Virus record (IMG/VR): IMGVR_UViG_3300044641_003159
Span: 1-30,004 of that record
Reading direction: 5' to 3' (one strand)
Source: a virus
DNA: 30,004 nt
Part shown: positions 6,245 through 12,077 of the stretch, piece after piece
Layout of the letters: each line of letters begins with the position of its first letter
Numbering within the stretch: the first letter of the stretch is position 1
Made by a program: the position numbers and the translations under genes
Notes under the pieces: generated by a model
What the model was told of the DNA's origin: nothing
Database searches by the model: none
Seen by the model: the letters and a program-made list of their open reading frames with translations, nothing else

Positions 6245-6725
6245 TGTTTCTTAATTTTTGTTTTACTTTATCTATTGTGCGATACAAGTACACTTGTGGT
6301 ATACCAGTTTGCTTACTGAATTCTTTGTAACTGAAATCTTCAAGAATGTATTCTTCAAAAATCAAACGCTCGAATTCACTTAATCTGCTAATCAAAATAT
6401 CTAATTGTTCATTCGCTAAACGTGAACCTAACCACGTTTTATCTTCTTCGTAATTCTTGTCAACGAAATCACGCTTGTTAAGTTTGTATTGAATGTATTG
6501 TTTATTGAATGGTGATGATGGCGAATTAACTGATAAGTACATTACGCGAATTAGATAGAATTCAAATTCATCGTTCTGCAATAAATTGTCGATGTGTTTA
6601 CTTGTGATTGCGCTGATAATTGATTCGTGCAACAAATCTTCATACCATTCTTGATTGCGCGCAATGTTACGAGCCAACTTTTTGAGATGGTCATAATTCT
6701 TGCTTATGTATGCATCAAGTGTCAA
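6231..6725 (-). CDS. Sigma-70-family-like protein (ECF type)
   Basis: 164 residues starting at a TTG codon (6723-6725) that overlaps the nuclease gene by 11 bases. Residues 1-45 look like sigma region 2 (ARNIARNQEWYEDLLHESII), and residues 115-164 like region 4: LSEFERLIFEEYILEDFSYK, then EFSKQTGIPQVYLYRTIDKV with the helix-turn-helix. This is the two-domain layout of short ECF-type sigma factors, which direct RNA polymerase to special promoters. In this genome it would be a natural candidate to switch on leftward virion genes. It could also be a non-canonical sigma-like DNA-binding protein; region 2 is divergent. Confidence 0.7.
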   Translation of the reverse strand: MTLDAYISKNYDHLKKLARNIARNQEWYEDLLHESIISAITSKHIDNLLQNDEFEFYLIRVMYLSVNSPSSPFNKQYIQYKLNKRDFVDKNYEEDKTWLGSRLANEQLDILISRLSEFERLIFEEYILEDFSYKEFSKQTGIPQVYLYRTIDKVKQKLRNNVIR

Positions 6726-7119
6726 GGTACTTCTTTATTATTTCAATTGCTTCGTCACTGCCTTTACAAATATAACTTTCGTACTTTCTGTTTCTTAATT
6801 CGTCACGCCACCACTTCTGTTCACTTGATACACTACCACCTTTTTCTTTCTTCATTTCGATTGCAAGACCGTGAAATGATCCACGTGGTTCGTATATAAA
6901 CAAATCGGGGAATCCTTTTACATAACCAGTACGTTTCATTTTTACTGCTTGTAAATAACTTGTACGCATACCACCCGCAGATGCGCAGTACAATGCGTTT
7001 GGATACGCAGAACGAATGAATTGCACAACCAATTGTTGCTGATATGCTTCGCTATTCACGTTCAAAACACCTTTCTTGTATGTTTTTTTAGGTTTTCTAT
7101 GTAAAGTTTTTACGTTCAT
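6715..7119 (-). CDS. VRR-NUC domain nuclease
   Basis: 134 residues from the ATG at 7117-7119 (a TTG two codons upstream is also in frame). The VRR-NUC core of the PD-(D/E)XK superfamily is seen: E24 in the first helix, GFPDLFIYEP at residues 69-78 with D72, LAIEMKKEKG at 85-94 with E88 and K90, then Q101-KWW. In phages these small enzymes cut branched DNA or act as Holliday-junction resolvases before packaging. It is the first gene of the leftward block, back to back with the rightward early operon, and overlaps the sigma-like gene. The basic N-terminus (HRKPKKTYKKG) suits DNA binding. Confidence 0.85.
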   Translation of the reverse strand: MNVKTLHRKPKKTYKKGVLNVNSEAYQQQLVVQFIRSAYPNALYCASAGGMRTSYLQAVKMKRTGYVKGFPDLFIYEPRGSFHGLAIEMKKEKGGSVSSEQKWWRDELRNRKYESYICKGSDEAIEIIKKYLDT

Positions 7120-7164
7120 TTTCAATCAGTTAGCTATTAGTCATAAAAAAAAGTGAAAAAAAAG

Positions 7165-7195
7165 TTTGGTATTTCAAAATGTCGTTCTATATTTG
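7165..7195 (+). promoter_or_regulatory. Rightward early promoter, Bacteroidota type
   Basis: TTTG at 7165-7168, 19 bp, then TATATTTG at 7188-7195, an exact fit to the Bacteroidota consensus (TTTG, 19-21 bp, TAnnTTTG). It lies about 37 bp before the first rightward start (7232), in the only divergent gap of the genome. It is read by the host housekeeping sigma factor if the consensus holds, as expected for early genes. Confidence 0.75.
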
Positions 7196-7205
7196 CTCTA
7201 TCAAA

Positions 7206-7213
7206 CAAAGATA
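7206..7213 (-). promoter_or_regulatory. Possible leftward -7 element in the divergent gap
   Basis: Minus strand TATCTTTG matches TAnnTTTG. No TTTG stands 19-21 bp upstream, only T-rich sequence, so it is weak. It would drive the nuclease, sigma-like and Cys-rich genes and would overlap the rightward promoter's transcript start. Confidence 0.28.
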
Positions 7214-7231
7214 ATTAAAACAAAAAACAAA

Positions 7232-7486
7232 ATGAAAACACAAAGAACACCAGAAGAATTGAAAAAAGCAATTGCTGTATTAAAGAGAGGTGAAGCACGT
7301 GCAAATCGTTGTCATTATACAGAATTAGGCGCGGTAGTTTACCAAGCATTATCTAATGTAAAAACCAATTCAGATTTGGAAAAATTGATGGCATATAAAA
7401 ACACTTATGTTGGAACACAAGAAGTAAGCGTTAAAAAAGCGTGTATAGATTGTATTCAATTTGAATTCATAGATTTATACAAATAA
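7232..7486 (+). CDS. Small hypothetical early protein
   Basis: 84 residues from MKTQRTPEELKKAIAVLKRG. The ATG at 7232 follows the leader AAAACAAAAAACAAA and lies behind the early promoter; in-frame ATG codons further left fall inside the promoter and are not used. Helical, basic, with a CIDCIQF motif near the end. Function not recognised. First gene of the rightward operon, so probably an immediate-early protein. Confidence 0.72.
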   Translation: MKTQRTPEELKKAIAVLKRGEARANRCHYTELGAVVYQALSNVKTNSDLEKLMAYKNTYVGTQEVSVKKACIDCIQFEFIDLYK

Positions 7487-7495
7487 ATCAAATGA

Positions 7496-7517
7496 GGGGT
7501 GCGACTCAACAACGCAC
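7496..7517 (+). repeat. Conserved intergenic hairpin, copy 1
   Basis: GGGGTGCG, nine-base loop ACTCAACAA, CGCAC. The stem is GTGCG/CGCAC with a G-run in front. A second copy with the same arrangement is at 7820-7841. It lies in the gap between two early genes, ahead of the A-rich leader of the gene at 7557. Not followed by a T-run, so not a plain terminator. Confidence 0.6.
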
Positions 7518-7556
7518 ATTAATTAAATCAAATAACAAAACAAAAAACAAAACAAG

Positions 7557-7808
7557 ATGAAAAAATGGACACAAATTGAAGAAATCAACACGGGGGATGT
7601 TGTTCTTCGTAGCAATGGACTTTTAGCGCCACCTTCCGAAATAGTTATTATGTCATTGGAAGTAAGTAATACTTATGCAATAATGACTTGGCGATGGAAC
7701 GCAGACACTAATTCTTATTATTCCACTGAATTTCGCAAATCAACAAATATGATTGATTATGGAAGTTGGCACGATTTAACTTCACAACAATGGGATTTAG
7801 TTAAATAA
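7557..7808 (+). CDS. Small hypothetical early protein
   Basis: 83 residues, ATG preceded by AAAACAAAAAACAAAACAAG. Tryptophan-rich (MKKWTQIEEI, MTWRW, SWHDLTSQQWDLV) with a beta-rich central part. No domain recognised. It lies between the two conserved hairpins (7496-7517 and 7820-7841), suggesting a common post-transcriptional control with its neighbour. Confidence 0.7.
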   Translation: MKKWTQIEEINTGDVVLRSNGLLAPPSEIVIMSLEVSNTYAIMTWRWNADTNSYYSTEFRKSTNMIDYGSWHDLTSQQWDLVK

Positions 7809-7819
7809 ATAATAAACGG

Positions 7820-7841
7820 GGGGTGCGCATCCACAACGCAC
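7820..7841 (+). repeat. Conserved intergenic hairpin, copy 2
   Basis: GGGGTGCG, loop CATCCACAA, CGCAC: same stem and loop length as copy 1 at 7496-7517, and the loop ends identically (ACAA). The loop bases differ while stem and G-run are kept, as expected for a selected RNA structure. Followed by the A-rich leader of the gene at 7865. Confidence 0.6.
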
Positions 7842-7864
7842 AAACAAACAAAAAACAAAACACA

Positions 7865-8056
7865 ATGTACACACACATCTACTTTTCAAACATCGAAATC
7901 TTCATCGCAGAGTGCGAACAAAGAAATATCAAACCAACATCAGTATCATACGAATACGGTGAAACAACTGGTGCAATTGATTTTGCAACGAACGAAAAAT
8001 TAATCATGTGCGATGTTGCTTATGACAATTGCGCACGTTACGAAAGAGCGCACTAA
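7865..8056 (+). CDS. Small hypothetical early protein
   Basis: 63 residues from MYTHIYFSNIEIFIAECEQR; the ATG at 7865 follows AAAACAAAACACA. An upstream in-frame start would lie inside the conserved hairpin and is unlikely. Mixed alpha/beta, with VSYEYGETTGAIDF in the middle. Function unknown. Its stop is one base from the next start. Confidence 0.65.
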   Translation: MYTHIYFSNIEIFIAECEQRNIKPTSVSYEYGETTGAIDFATNEKLIMCDVAYDNCARYERAH

Positions 8057-8057
8057 T

Positions 8058-8261
8058 ATGTACTACGTTCAATTTATAATCGATGGTAAGTTGTTTAACC
8101 AATTTAGATTTCCAACGCGCTGGAAGGCAATTCAATATCTGCTATATCACGCGTATCGAATGCGAATTATAATCAGAGAAGATAAACTATATGCTTGTGA
8201 CAATGTAGAACAACCTACAAAAGAAATTAAAATCATTTATTCAGTAACAAAACCAGTATGA
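8058..8261 (+). CDS. Small hypothetical early protein
   Basis: 67 residues from MYYVQFIIDGKLFNQFRFPT. The start at 8058 is chosen because it is directly adjacent to the previous stop; an in-frame start at 8013 would overlap that gene. Basic, aromatic-rich, strand-helix pattern; not recognised. Its stop overlaps the next start (ATGA). Confidence 0.6.
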   Translation: MYYVQFIIDGKLFNQFRFPTRWKAIQYLLYHAYRMRIIIREDKLYACDNVEQPTKEIKIIYSVTKPV

Positions 8262-8380
8262 AAAAAGAACTCAAATGGATCATCGTAACAATAATCATCT
8301 TCGTTGTTATCGGAATCGTTGGCAATGACGAATACGAATTTGAAAAACGTCAAGAATCAGTAATCACTCAAAACAAATAA
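8258..8380 (+). CDS. Small single-pass membrane protein
   Basis: 40 residues: a short basic N-terminus (MKKELKW), one membrane helix (IIVTIIIFVVIGIVG, about residues 8-22) and an acidic, polar tail. The start overlaps the upstream stop by four bases. An early phage membrane microprotein; possible roles include superinfection exclusion or host takeover, but nothing in the sequence decides this. Confidence 0.65.
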   Translation: MKKELKWIIVTIIIFVVIGIVGNDEYEFEKRQESVITQNK

Positions 8381-8384
8381 TACA

Positions 8385-8579
8385 ATGCAAAATGAAAACA
8401 AAACATTCACACTTTCAGTTCGAGAACGAAACGCTATCTACAACGCTATCATCACTACGCAAAATTACTACGCAGATAAGTGTAATGGCAACGCGCACGT
8501 TGATGAATACTTTTACGAAAGAATCGACGAACTTGAATCCATACTCCACAAATTTATCACTGGCAAATTCGACAAATAA
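8385..8579 (+). CDS. Small hypothetical early protein
   Basis: 64 residues from MQNENKTFTLSVRERNAIYN. Helical, with an acidic second half (VDEYFYERIDELESILHKF). It starts four bases after the previous stop with a short A-rich leader. Function unknown. A +1 frame overlapping its 3' half stays open to 8715. Confidence 0.62.
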   Translation: MQNENKTFTLSVRERNAIYNAIITTQNYYADKCNGNAHVDEYFYERIDELESILHKFITGKFDK

Positions 8580-8715
8580 ACGCAAGTATGTTTGTGTTTC
8601 AAAATCTGCTGATGCTTACAACTTTACTCACAATGAAATTTCAAACAACATTGTGAAGTGTAAAAAGATTTCAGAATTGCGTTGGAACGATAGCATTATT
8701 GAACCATATTTGTAA
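8503..8715 (+). CDS. Small hypothetical protein, start uncertain
   Basis: The last 46 residues (KRKYVCVSKSADAYNF onward, ending WNDSIIEPYL) lie past the preceding gene and look coding. No ATG with an A-rich leader lies near the expected start, so the real start is unclear: ATG at 8503 or 8485, or TTG at 8533, all overlap the preceding gene in the other frame. A lost single base that once separated or joined the two frames is another explanation. Confidence 0.38.
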   Translation: MNTFTKESTNLNPYSTNLSLANSTNKRKYVCVSKSADAYNFTHNEISNNIVKCKKISELRWNDSIIEPYL

Positions 8716-8735
8716 TCAATTAAAAACAAAATACA

Positions 8736-9068
8736 ATGACAAATCAATTTGAATTATGTGGTGTGTGCGAAAATATTGCGCTCACGCACGAACAACTAAC
8801 ATCATTTCGCAATTCGTTCTTTGCACACATCAAAATCTGCGCACTCGAATCTGATTACAAAGAACAAGTGATAACACCAGTTGCATTAAATGGCAGGTTG
8901 TACAAGCTACGCACGTATGGTGAATGGACTGAACACGATGGTGTGGATCACTACGAATGCATTGATGCAGAATTGCAATCGAATATCGAAAACGTTTGGT
9001 GGGGATTGAACACAGATTGGTTTCACACTCGTTTTCGTCACAAAGATTTCGCACCAATAAATTTTTAA
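8736..9068 (+). CDS. Hypothetical early protein
   Basis: 110 residues, ATG after AAAACAAAATACA. Contains LCGVCENIALTHEQL near the start, a beta-rich centre (VALNGRLYKLRTYGEWTEHD) and a Trp-rich end (ENVWWGLNTDWFHTRF). No recognised domain. Sits directly upstream of the SSB-like gene, so possibly part of the DNA module. Confidence 0.68.
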   Translation: MTNQFELCGVCENIALTHEQLTSFRNSFFAHIKICALESDYKEQVITPVALNGRLYKLRTYGEWTEHDGVDHYECIDAELQSNIENVWWGLNTDWFHTRFRHKDFAPINF

Positions 9069-9146
9069 GATATGGATTATGAATTAGAGCGTTGGGAAGA
9101 ACGCAACGAAAAAAAACAACAAAGTAAACAATTAAAATCAAATACA

Positions 9147-9599
9147 ATGAGTAACAAAAAAAGTGTGGTTAAACACGTTCAAAGTGCAGGTACTTGGAAC
9201 GGAATGTTCAAATTCGATATCGATTTTGAAAACGGTGATACAGGTACTTGTTTCTGCAAGGAAGAATCAAGTGTACAAAAGAATTTCCCTATCGGCAAAG
9301 AAGTTGAATATGAATTCACTCCAATGGGCAAAGGTCACAAGGTAAAAGCAGTATATAATCCTGCATCAACTGGTGGTAATGGTAATGGTAGTTTTAAATC
9401 ATTCTCTAAATCACCAGAAGAACAATCACGCATTGCACGTATGAACGCATTAACGAACGCAGTTAATTGGGCTGTATCAAAAGATTCTGCAACCGAACTT
9501 GACGTGCTAACAATTGCATCCGCATTCGAGAATTTCATTATGAGCGGATTGAACACATCAACAACATCAACAAATAACACGGAAGACATTCCATTCTAA
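9147..9599 (+). CDS. SSB-like protein with DIPF tail
   Basis: 150 residues from MSNKKSVVKHVQ; this start has the usual A-rich leader (TTAAAATCAAATACA). An ATG at 9072 in the same frame would add 25 charged residues. Residues 1-70 look like a small OB-type beta barrel (GTWNGMFKFDIDFENGDTG, then IGKEVEYEFTP and GKGHKVKAVYN). A Gly/Asn/Ser linker follows, then a helical region and an acidic C-terminus ending DIPF. That tip is the same as the bacterial SSB tail that binds partner proteins at the replication fork. Single-stranded DNA binding is inferred from fold pattern and tail, not from a full SSB signature. Confidence 0.6.
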   Translation: MSNKKSVVKHVQSAGTWNGMFKFDIDFENGDTGTCFCKEESSVQKNFPIGKEVEYEFTPMGKGHKVKAVYNPASTGGNGNGSFKSFSKSPEEQSRIARMNALTNAVNWAVSKDSATELDVLTIASAFENFIMSGLNTSTTSTNNTEDIPF

Positions 9600-9612
9600 A
9601 AAACAAAACAAA

Positions 9613-9906
9613 ATGAAAAAGCTAATTAACTTAACTCAAGAAGTAAAATCATTACTTGAAAAACGCCCTGCATTACGTGAATCAAATCGTAAATTATGCA
9701 TCGCCATTTGGAAAAAAGAAATGCGTGTGAAAAAACTTTCGGATAATTTTGAATTCGAATATGGTCGCGGTGCATTGTCTTGTGGTGATAACATCGTTCG
9801 CGTTGCGAGATTACTCAAAGCAGAAAACGAACAACTGCGCGGAATGAATCACGTAACAAATCAAAAGAAAGCAGTAATAGGTAAAAAAATCTTAAAGAAA
9901 AAATGA
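9613..9906 (+). CDS. Conserved hypothetical phage protein
   Basis: 97 residues, ATG after an AAAACAAAACAAA leader. The pattern LTQEVKSLLEKRPALRESNR, IAIWKKEM, then RGALSCGDNIVRVARLL and ENEQLRG recurs in Bacteroidetes phages beside replication genes. Helical, strongly basic, probably DNA-associated, function unknown. Its stop overlaps the start of the HTH gene. Confidence 0.7.
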   Translation: MKKLINLTQEVKSLLEKRPALRESNRKLCIAIWKKEMRVKKLSDNFEFEYGRGALSCGDNIVRVARLLKAENEQLRGMNHVTNQKKAVIGKKILKKK

Positions 9907-10145
9907 TAGTTGAACGTTATAACACACCATTCGCAAGATTCGTGAAGAAGAATTTTGGTACGATTAACAAGTTCAAAAAAGTTTTAAGTGTAAGCGAACC
10001 AACCGTTCGCTTATACTTGAAACACCCAACAAGAATGCGCATCGAAGATTTCAATCGCATCTGTAATTTTTTGGAAATGAAGCGTGAAGACGTTTGGAAA
10101 TCAATGACAATAGACATAACAATTAAACACGAAGGAAATGAATGA
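9903..10145 (+). CDS. Small helix-turn-helix DNA-binding protein
   Basis: 80 residues. A Cro/CI-like HTH is visible at about residues 19-50: FGTINKFKKVLSVSEPTVRL, then YLKHPTRMRIEDFNRICNFL. It overlaps both neighbours by four to eight bases. Such proteins regulate early genes, but there is no divergent repressor pair or integrase here, so a lysogeny switch is not supported. It precedes the DnaA-like gene and may act at the origin or as an early repressor. Confidence 0.65.
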   Translation: MIVERYNTPFARFVKKNFGTINKFKKVLSVSEPTVRLYLKHPTRMRIEDFNRICNFLEMKREDVWKSMTIDITIKHEGNE

Positions 10146-10668
10146 TACAAGGGCAATACGAGCAATTAAAAACGAAATCATTGATATGATTCCACCAACG
10201 CATTACAAACGTTTCAATCAATTGTGGGAACTGGTTGTGCCTAACGTAGTAACACCATCACCAGAACAAATTGAATTACAACGTGAAATTGCAAATGAAC
10301 GTGACAGATTTTGGTTGTGCGTGGAAGACAAAGTGTGTTCGCAGATGGGCATCAACTCTGTTGAATTGTACAACAAAACACGCATTCGTGAAGTCGCACA
10401 ATCACGTCAAATCATTTGGTGGATTATGTATAACACTTGTCGCATCAGTTTACAAGCGATTGCGAATCGTTACTACAAAGACCACGCAACGTGTTTGCAC
10501 GGAATAAGACAAGTGAGTGCGATTATGCAATTCGATAAAACTTTTCGCGCTGATGTTGAATGCATATGCGATGCAATTGCAAATGCAGGTTTCACACAAG
10601 CGCAAGAATTTTACCGTACTTTTACAAAAGAAATCGAAAGACAAAACACTAAAAAACAAAAACAATGA
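10138..10668 (+). CDS. DnaA domain IV-like replication initiation protein
   Basis: 176 residues. Residues 82-125 match the C-terminal DNA-binding domain of DnaA: RIREVAQSRQIIWWIMYNTC, then ISLQAIANRYYKDHATCLHG, with the signature YKDHATCLHG in place of the bacterial RDHTTVxHA. The AAA+ ATPase part of DnaA is missing, so it should bind DNA like DnaA without its own ATP switch. It probably marks the phage origin or displaces host DnaA. It lies in the middle of the replication module, overlapping the HTH gene upstream (8 bases) and the next gene (ATGA). Confidence 0.75.
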   Translation: MNDTRAIRAIKNEIIDMIPPTHYKRFNQLWELVVPNVVTPSPEQIELQREIANERDRFWLCVEDKVCSQMGINSVELYNKTRIREVAQSRQIIWWIMYNTCRISLQAIANRYYKDHATCLHGIRQVSAIMQFDKTFRADVECICDAIANAGFTQAQEFYRTFTKEIERQNTKKQKQ

Positions 10669-11060
10669 ATGGTTATTTTTTAATGAAAAAAATTGATGCG
10701 TTGGAACTGCGCATCAAAGAACAACAAGAACAAATTGATGCTATTGAAAAACGTTTAAAACAACGTGAGCCATCAAAACGATTTCAACCACCAACACAAT
10801 CTGAAGTTGTACTTTACATTTGCAATGATTTACAAAAGTTGTGTGGATCGGATGCTGAAGTATTCGCAGAAAAATTTGTAGCACATTACGAAGCGAATGG
10901 TTGGAAGGTTGGAAGGAATGCGATGAAAGATTGGAAAGCATCAGTAAGAAAATGGAACATAGAACAATTCAATAAACAAACAAATGCAACAATTACAAAT
11001 GGAAAATTCAATTCAACGAATGCCGAACGCATCTACCGTGATGCACAGAACATCGGATAG
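10665..11060 (+). CDS. Probable replication accessory protein
   Basis: 131 residues. A coiled-coil N-terminus (residues 8-35, KEQQEQIDAIEKRLKQRE) is followed by PPTQSEVVLYICND, then FVAHYEANGWKVGRNAMKDW, KASVRKW. The PT-x-EEV and NGW-VG-MKDWKA-VR-W pattern is known to me from phage replication proteins and primosome-like accessory proteins. An alternative start at 10683 removes six residues. The function is inferred from neighbours (DnaA-like upstream). The last 77 bases overlap the next gene. Confidence 0.6.
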   Translation: MNGYFLMKKIDALELRIKEQQEQIDAIEKRLKQREPSKRFQPPTQSEVVLYICNDLQKLCGSDAEVFAEKFVAHYEANGWKVGRNAMKDWKASVRKWNIEQFNKQTNATITNGKFNSTNAERIYRDAQNIG

Positions 11061-11733
11061 AATCACAATTGCAGAACGTCAAAGTGAATTCATCAGCAAA
11101 CACGATTTACCGACATTCGTAAAACTATGCGCAAAGTTGTGTGCTATGTATGGTTTACAATTACCCGAAGCACAACTATTACAATTGCTAAAAGATTTCA
11201 TCGATAAACATTACGCGTGGTGTACATTCGAACATTGGAATATCGCGTTCGAATTAAATGCATCTAACCAGTTAGAAAAAAAAGTAGAACCATTTGGTGC
11301 GTTGACCGTTACATTTTTAGGTGATGTATTGACGTTATACAAACCATTGCGAGACAAAGCAAATTTGGAATGGCAACGTGAAGTGAACGAATCAAAGAAA
11401 CAACTTGCACCAGTTGTGAATGAAGAAGATTGGTTGAATTCATTGCGTGAAGACATCGATGCATACAAGAAAAAGAAGTTCACGGTAATTGATATGCGTG
11501 GTTCTATTATGCTCGAATGGTTAGAGACAAGCGGAAGAATTGCACACGATTATTTTAGCGATGAAGAATATCGCAAAGCTAAATTTGAAGCAAAGCGAAT
11601 TGTATTTTCTGATTTGCAAATGTCACAAGCTAAATATGACCGAATGGTTGAAGGCAAAAAAGAAAAGGTGCGTGATTACATACGCATTCAAGGTCTGCGC
11701 GAATTGTATAAAATATATTTGAGTAAGCAATGA
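10984..11733 (+). CDS. Probable replication-module protein, function unknown
   Basis: 249 residues if started at ATG 10984, which has the A-rich leader CAATAAACAAACAA. Later in-frame ATG codons at 10999, 11020 and 11041 would reduce the 77-base overlap with the previous gene. All-helical, charged: EWLETSGRIAHDYFSDEEY near residue 178 on, and a long basic C-terminal helix. Size, helical make-up and position after a DnaA-like gene resemble helicase-loader-type proteins of small phages, but no Walker motif is seen, so that is only a guess. Confidence 0.6.
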   Translation: MQQLQMENSIQRMPNASTVMHRTSDRITIAERQSEFISKHDLPTFVKLCAKLCAMYGLQLPEAQLLQLLKDFIDKHYAWCTFEHWNIAFELNASNQLEKKVEPFGALTVTFLGDVLTLYKPLRDKANLEWQREVNESKKQLAPVVNEEDWLNSLREDIDAYKKKKFTVIDMRGSIMLEWLETSGRIAHDYFSDEEYRKAKFEAKRIVFSDLQMSQAKYDRMVEGKKEKVRDYIRIQGLRELYKIYLSKQ

Positions 11734-12077
11734 AGCAGTTTTATTATAACGAACATAATGTGTGCGATAATCCAAACACTATGACATATAAATGTTTAAA
11801 AAAATATACTGCAACAATTAATACTGCAATTGTTGATAATGGCAAATGGTCTTATTCAATTAGTTTTGTTGGTTGTAATCAAGGTTGGTCACAACCATTA
11901 ATTGGTCACGCACAACACAATGTTTTTGAAACAGAACAACAAGCGTTTGATGCAGGTTTAAAACTTCTTGTGGATCAAATAAATGCGAATAACGATTTAA
12001 AAAAATACGATGCTATTTTAGAAATGTTGCGTTCTGATTTGTTTGATAAAAGTAATTTACAATTAAGTTTATTTTAA
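11730..12077 (+). CDS. Small protein with C-terminal beta-clamp-binding motif
   Basis: 115 residues, start overlapping the upstream stop (ATGA). It ends SNLQLSLF: QLSLF is the canonical pentapeptide (QL[SD]LF) by which bacterial polymerases and repair proteins bind the beta sliding clamp. The rest is a small alpha/beta domain (KWSYSISFVGCNQGWSQPL) and a helical stretch before the tail. It lies between the replication genes and the large terminase, whose ATG overlaps its stop by one base. It could recruit or block the host clamp; function beyond the motif is inference. Confidence 0.68.
   Translation: MKQFYYNEHNVCDNPNTMTYKCLKKYTATINTAIVDNGKWSYSISFVGCNQGWSQPLIGHAQHNVFETEQQAFDAGLKLLVDQINANNDLKKYDAILEMLRSDLFDKSNLQLSLF

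Noticed and set aside
7126-7231. tRNA or small RNA gene in the divergent gap
   Set aside because: No cloverleaf or TTCGA-type arm; the space is filled by promoter elements and the A-rich leader.
9903-10145. HTH protein as a lysogeny repressor
   Set aside because: No integrase, no excisionase, no divergent repressor/Cro arrangement; it is embedded in the replication operon.
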